DNA of 64,000 bases from Chitinophaga filiformis (GTDB taxonomy: Bacteria > Bacteroidota > Bacteroidia > Chitinophagales > Chitinophagaceae): positions 3,203,001 through 3,267,000 of the forward strand of contig NZ_CP095855.1 of the NCBI RefSeq assembly GCF_023100805.1. Direction: 5' to 3'. Positions 60,277 through 64,000 of the stretch are shown here, in pieces. A model generated the notes under the pieces. That model saw only the letters and a program-made list of their open reading frames with translations. It was not told the origin of the DNA and did not search any database. The stretch's first letter is position 1. Each line of letters begins with the position of its first letter. Position numbers and translations under genes: made by a program.

Positions 60277-61347
60277 ATGTTTATGCGTTTCTCTCTCAAT
60301 AAAAAAGCCGCCGTCATCTCGATCATTGTGACACTTGCCTGTGTGCTAGTATCATTCTATGGCTCGAGGAAACTACAGAATTTTGATCCGGCGCTTATTG
60401 CCTATTTATTTGGGACCCTCTTTGCCCTGTTTGGCGTTGTGTACCGTTACTGTGTATGGCTGCAAAGACCGCCTACCCGGATGTATTTCAAACGTACGTG
60501 GCAACTGGTGTTCACCCGCAGCTTTTTCATACATGTATATACGCTGCTGAAAGATTCCGTTAAAAACCTGTTGTTCCAGCAATTCATTTACCCCAGAGGG
60601 AGGAAGCGGTGGATCGCGCATTTTATGCTGGCTGCGGGTTGCCTTGCCGCCTTCGCGATCACCGTTCCGCTTACGCTGGGATGGATCAACTTTACACTGG
60701 ACCCTGCCACTGCGCTGGACCCGGGTATGACTAAACTATATAATGCCAATTTCTTCGGCTTTAAAGTGATGAGCTTTAAACTGGGATCTGTGCTGGCATT
60801 TCTGATCTTCCATGCCCTGACATGGTGCTCCTGGCTGGTAATTGCCGGCGCTGTTATCTTTCTTGTCAGAAGACTGACCAATGCAGGTCTGATCGCTTCA
60901 CAAACTTTTGAAGGCGATCTGCTGCCGCTGATCCTGCTCATTATTATATCCCTGACAGGATTGGGGCTCAATTTCAGCTATGCGTTTATGAAGGGAATTG
61001 CCTACGATTTTATGTCGGTAACGCATGCCATTGCAGTGATCCTCTTCCTGGTATGGATTCCCTTTGGTAAATTCTTTCATATCATTCAGCGGCCTGCACA
61101 AATAGGTGCGCATATCTATAAACAGGAGGGTAAAAAAAGAGGGATGGCCGTGTGCCCGCATACGGGTAAAGAATTTACCACGCAATTACATGTAGACGAT
61201 CTGAAAATAGTGACGAAGGAAGTGGGATTTGATTTTACACTGGAAGATGGCACCTCGCATCTTGACTATAGTCCCGAAGGTAAACGTTCACTCCTGGCTA
61301 AAGCGCATCTGAAAGCAAGGCAGGAGGGAGGAACTTTTTTTGGATAA
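60277..61347 (+). CDS. Membrane protein, NarI-like cytochrome b candidate
   Basis: This 356-residue membrane protein has about seven membrane segments: VISIIVTLACVLVSFYG, AYLFGTLFALFGVVYRY, then HFMLAAGCLAAFAITVP, LAFLIFHALTWCSWLVIAG, and the C-terminal LLPLILLIIISLTGLGLNFSY and VTHAIAVILFLVWIPFGKFFHII. His residues at helix ends (FHALTWCSW; TLLKDSV side; VTHAIAV; FFHII) could ligate heme. The C-terminal 90 residues are soluble (GMAVCPHTGKEFTTQLHVDDLKIV). The plan is that of a NarI-like quinol-oxidising subunit. It lies 33 bp after the channel gene and 3 bp before the molybdopterin enzyme, so they form one transcription unit. Confidence 0.72.
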   Translation: MFMRFSLNKKAAVISIIVTLACVLVSFYGSRKLQNFDPALIAYLFGTLFALFGVVYRYCVWLQRPPTRMYFKRTWQLVFTRSFFIHVYTLLKDSVKNLLFQQFIYPRGRKRWIAHFMLAAGCLAAFAITVPLTLGWINFTLDPATALDPGMTKLYNANFFGFKVMSFKLGSVLAFLIFHALTWCSWLVIAGAVIFLVRRLTNAGLIASQTFEGDLLPLILLIIISLTGLGLNFSYAFMKGIAYDFMSVTHAIAVILFLVWIPFGKFFHIIQRPAQIGAHIYKQEGKKRGMAVCPHTGKEFTTQLHVDDLKIVTKEVGFDFTLEDGTSHLDYSPEGKRSLLAKAHLKARQEGGTFFG

Positions 61348-61350
61348 GCA

Positions 61351-63597
61351 ATGGCACTGAGGCCGGCACTAAATACATTCAGCATGGCAAAACTACCTGT
61401 ATCTCCCGAAAAGATCATTACTCATTTTGGCCCTCATCTCAACTTTGCGCCACAGGAAGGGTATGTGGGAAGAGACGAACCGGATGCTACCGTGAAAACG
61501 CATTGCTGCTTTTGCGGTATGCAATGCGGCATACAACTGCTGGTCAGGAATAATAAAGTAGTAGGGTTCGAACCCTGGATGGAATTTCCTTTCAATGAAG
61601 GACGGCTATGCCCGAAGGGCGTACAACGTTATCTGCAGAATAATCACCCGGACCGTTTGCTGGAACCTTTGGAGAGAGTGGAGGGAGAGGGATTTAAACC
61701 CCTTCCCTGGGATAGTGCCCTGGACAGGGTCAGCGCAGAGATCAAACGGATACAGGCTGCTTACGGGAAGGATGCATTCGCACTTTTATCGGGTGTATCG
61801 CTCACCAATGAAAAGAGTTACCTGATAGGCAAGTTTGCCCGGGTGGCGGTGAAAACTGCCAATCTCGACTACAATGGCAGGTTGTGCATGGTGAGCGCCG
61901 GCGCGGGCAATAAGAAGGCCTTTGGACTGGACCGTTCTTCCAACAACTATGCTGACCTTGAGCATGCAGAAGTGATCATTGTGACGGGCGCCAATGTGAG
62001 CGAGACTTTTCCCACCCTTACGCATTGGCTCTGGCGGGCCAGGGATAACGGCGCAAAGCTTATCGTCATAGATCCGCGGATCATTCCCCTGGCCAGAACC
62101 GCAGATATACACCTGCCTGTAAAACCAGGAACGGATTCCGCTTTGTATGGCGCCATGCTTAAATACCTGGCAGACCATGATATGCTGGACCATGAGTTCA
62201 TCAACAATCATACAACCGGCTTCGAAGACGCCCTTGCGGCGGTAAAGGATTATACGCTTGAATGGGCGGAAGCCGTTACGGGCATAGATAAGGAAAAGAT
62301 ACGTCTGGCAGCAGAACTATGGGGCAGGGCCAAGACGAGCTTTTTGTTGCATGCCCGTGGCATAGAGCATCACTCCAAAGGTGTGGACAATGTGCTGGGG
62401 TGCATTAACCTGGTACTTGCCACGGGGCGCATCGGCCGGCCGTATTGCGGTTATGGCACCATTACAGGGCAGGGGAATGGTCAGGGAGGCCGGGAGCATG
62501 GTCATAAATGCGATCAGTTACCGGGCAACCGTGATATTACCAACCCGGAGCACCGGAAATATATTGCAGATGTATGGGGCATCCCGGAAGCAGAAATGCC
62601 AGGGAAAGGGCTTACCGCCTGGGAGCTGATAGAAGCCATACACCGGGGAGAAGTAAAAGGCCTGTTGTCCATCTGCTTTAACCCGCTTGTATCATTACCT
62701 AACAATAACTATGTAAGGGAGGCGCTGGAAAAACTTGAGTTCTTCGTCTGCATCGATTTCTTTTTAAGTGAAACGGCCCGGCATGCTGATCTTGTACTGG
62801 CCGGATCGCTGCATGAAGAGGAGGAAGGAACGGTAACGACAGCAGAAGGCAGGGTAGTGCGCATCCGCAGGGCTGTTACGCCTCCCGGGAATGCCCGTAC
62901 TGATACAGCTATCATCCTGGATATTGCTGCAAGGCTTGGAGCGGCAGATAAATTTGACTATGCCGATGCAGAAGCTATTTTCAATGAACTGCGTGTTGCT
63001 TCGAAAGGAGGAACGGCAGATTACTATGGCATCACCTACAAAAAGATCGAAGATAATATGGGTGTTTTCTGGCCCTGTCCTTCAGAAGATCATCCTGGTA
63101 CACCCAGGTTGTGGGAAGACAGAAAATTTGCCACAGCAGATGGTAAAGCCCATTTTAACCCGGTGAAATTCCGGGAGCCGGCTGAAGTAACGGACACCGA
63201 ATATCCGGTGGTGCTCACTACCGGCCGCGTAGTATCTCAATACCTCAGTGGTACACAAACAAGGCGTATCGGGAAACTGGTAGGAATTATGCCGGAACCA
63301 TTACTGGAAATACATCCTGAACTGGCGCAGCGTTATGGTATACGGCAACGTGAAACTGTACGGGTGACTACCCGACGCGGCACTGCAGATTTTGCTGCCA
63401 ATATCGTAGAAACGATCAGGAAAGATACCGTGTTCATTCCTTATCACTGGCCAGGCCGAAAATCGGCCAACCAGCTTACGATAGGCACGCTTGACCCTGT
63501 GTCCAAAATACCGGAATTCAAGGTGTGCGCCTGCAGGCTGGAGCCCCTGGGCGTATTTACCAAAGCCGGCGAAACAAATGCATATGATAGTATCTGA
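61351..63597 (+). CDS. Molybdopterin oxidoreductase, assimilatory nitrate reductase-like
   Basis: This 748-residue enzyme starts with a [4Fe-4S] motif CX2CX3CX27C (Cys52, Cys55, Cys59, Cys87). The Mo ligand is Cys179 in [12 protein letters not shown], as in Nas/Nap-type nitrate reductases, not the Ser/Sec of other groups. The central domain carries [18 protein letters not shown] and [20 protein letters not shown]; the molydopterin dinucleotide-binding C-terminus has [20 protein letters not shown] and IPYHWPG. No Tat signal exists, so the enzyme is cytoplasmic. It most resembles assimilatory nitrate reductase, with formate dehydrogenase as an alternative. A ferredoxin-like subunit follows 21 bp later. 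Confidence 0.88.
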   Translation: MALRPALNTFSMAKLPVSPEKIITHFGPHLNFAPQEGYVGRDEPDATVKTHCCFCGMQCGIQLLVRNNKVVGFEPWMEFPFNEGRLCPKGVQRYLQNNHPDRLLEPLERVEGEGFKPLPWDSALDRVSAEIKRIQAAYGKDAFALLSGVSLTNEKSYLIGKFARVAVKTANLDYNGRLCMVSAGAGNKKAFGLDRSSNNYADLEHAEVIIVTGANVSETFPTLTHWLWRARDNGAKLIVIDPRIIPLARTADIHLPVKPGTDSALYGAMLKYLADHDMLDHEFINNHTTGFEDALAAVKDYTLEWAEAVTGIDKEKIRLAAELWGRAKTSFLLHARGIEHHSKGVDNVLGCINLVLATGRIGRPYCGYGTITGQGNGQGGREHGHKCDQLPGNRDITNPEHRKYIADVWGIPEAEMPGKGLTAWELIEAIHRGEVKGLLSICFNPLVSLPNNNYVREALEKLEFFVCIDFFLSETARHADLVLAGSLHEEEEGTVTTAEGRVVRIRRAVTPPGNARTDTAIILDIAARLGAADKFDYADAEAIFNELRVASKGGTADYYGITYKKIEDNMGVFWPCPSEDHPGTPRLWEDRKFATADGKAHFNPVKFREPAEVTDTEYPVVLTTGRVVSQYLSGTQTRRIGKLVGIMPEPLLEIHPELAQRYGIRQRETVRVTTRRGTADFAANIVETIRKDTVFIPYHWPGRKSANQLTIGTLDPVSKIPEFKVCACRLEPLGVFTKAGETNAYDSI

Positions 63598-63618
63598 TTC
63601 ACATTAAATACACCGACA

Positions 63619-64000
63619 ATGGAAGTTACTGCCTACAAAACGAATATGGAGTTCTTCGTAGATATGCAACGTTGCATTGGATGCAGGGCCTGTGAAATGG
63701 CTTGCGCCGAATGTGAGACCAATGGCCAGGAAAGTATGATCCATGTCAATTATGTGGAGCGCGCCGTTACTATTCAAACCACTGTGCAGGTATGTATGCA
63801 CTGCGATGATCCGGTTTGTGCGGAGGTATGCCCGGCAGATGCTATTACGAAAGATGAATTTGCTGTAGTGCACAGCGCGAATACCGCCCGTTGCATCGGC
63901 TGTTCCAACTGCGTGATGGCATGCCCTTTTGGCGTACCGATAAAAGAAGAGAAGTATGACATGATGATGAAGTGCAACATGTGCTACGACCGTACCAGCG
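63619..64000 (+). CDS. 4Fe-4S dicluster ferredoxin subunit (partial, cut by window edge)
   Basis: An open frame runs from ATG 63619 to the window end with no stop (127 codons visible). Cys groups fit four-cluster ferredoxins of the NarH/DmsB type: CIGCRACEMAC (Cys19, 22, 25, 29), CMHCDDPVCAEVC (Cys59, 62, 67, 71), CIGCSNCVMAC (Cys92, 95, 98, 102) and the start of CNMC (Cys119, 122). It would pass electrons to or from the molybdopterin enzyme. The rest lies beyond the window. Confidence 0.88.
   Translation, partial: MEVTAYKTNMEFFVDMQRCIGCRACEMACAECETNGQESMIHVNYVERAVTIQTTVQVCMHCDDPVCAEVCPADAITKDEFAVVHSANTARCIGCSNCVMACPFGVPIKEEKYDMMMKCNMCYDRTS

Noticed and set aside
1..64000. tRNA, rRNA and prophage genes
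   Set aside because: I looked for conserved rRNA stretches, tRNA cloverleaf arms with CCA-like ends, and phage structural or integrase genes, and found none. Only by-eye inspection was possible.

Overview
The window looks like chromosomal DNA of a Chitinophaga-type soil bacterium (phylum Bacteroidota, family Chitinophagaceae). This is inferred from gene content, not from a marker gene. The signs are SusC-type and PF14905-type outer-membrane receptors, type IX secretion (T9SS) sorting tails, many lipoproteins, DUF4197, DUF4349 and DUF4342 proteins, LytS/LytTR and AraC regulators, and recurrent TAnnTTTG promoter boxes of the Bacteroidota kind. I saw no rRNA, tRNA, CRISPR array, integrase or insertion sequence.

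Layout. 0-3.2 kb: a beta-helix lipoprotein and a secreted DNA/RNA endonuclease lipoprotein converge on a long hairpin. 3.6-10.7 kb: a two-gene operon encodes a plugless SusC-type beta-barrel and a giant thioester alpha-2-macroglobulin that carries a TonB-receptor plug inside its chain. This is the most unusual system here. 10.9-16.8 kb: a frameshifted remnant, a DUF4349 lipoprotein, small hypothetical genes, a metallophosphoesterase and a TonB receptor-like protein. 16.8-18.1 kb: an ECF sigma factor with its coupled membrane partner, a perfect inverted repeat in front and a decayed tandem repeat behind. 18.3-30.4 kb: housekeeping and envelope genes, including an alpha/beta peptidase-like lipoprotein, DUF4197, DUF1266, a P1B-4 metal ATPase, a VOC protein, an AraC regulator, a T9SS type B adhesin-like protein, a methyltransferase, a TrhA/hemolysin III protein and an M15 peptidase. 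30.5-40.6 kb: a haloperoxidase-like lipoprotein, an exported Nif3 protein, a GH99-like lipoprotein with a beta-trefoil, a FtsX/MacB permease, a Tat-exported Gfo/Idh/MocA oxidoreductase and small membrane proteins.

40.6-49.6 kb: a T9SS-exported GH8 glucanase, a periplasmic MBL-fold hydrolase, a secreted alpha/beta hydrolase, a LytS-LytTR-AraC regulatory operon, a DUF3095 cyclase-like protein and an outer-membrane barrel. 49.55-50.6 kb is a gene-free kilobase with a large nested hairpin element and a tandem operator-like repeat ahead of a secreted RidA protein. 51-58 kb: a GH64 beta-1,3-glucanase with beta-gamma-crystallin, CBM6 and T9SS domains, a GH51 arabinofuranosidase and a TAP-like hydrolase. 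58.2-64 kb: an AraC regulator diverges from a co-directional group of a SLAC1/TDT channel, a NarI-like membrane protein, a molybdopterin nitrate-reductase-like enzyme and a four-cluster ferredoxin subunit cut by the window edge.

Taken together, the window encodes extracellular polysaccharide breakdown (GH8, GH64, GH51, GH99-like), envelope defence and nutrient capture (A2M/receptor pair, TonB receptor), and a probable nitrate or related oxyanion reductase, with several local regulators. Family names come from motif recognition by eye. No database search was run.
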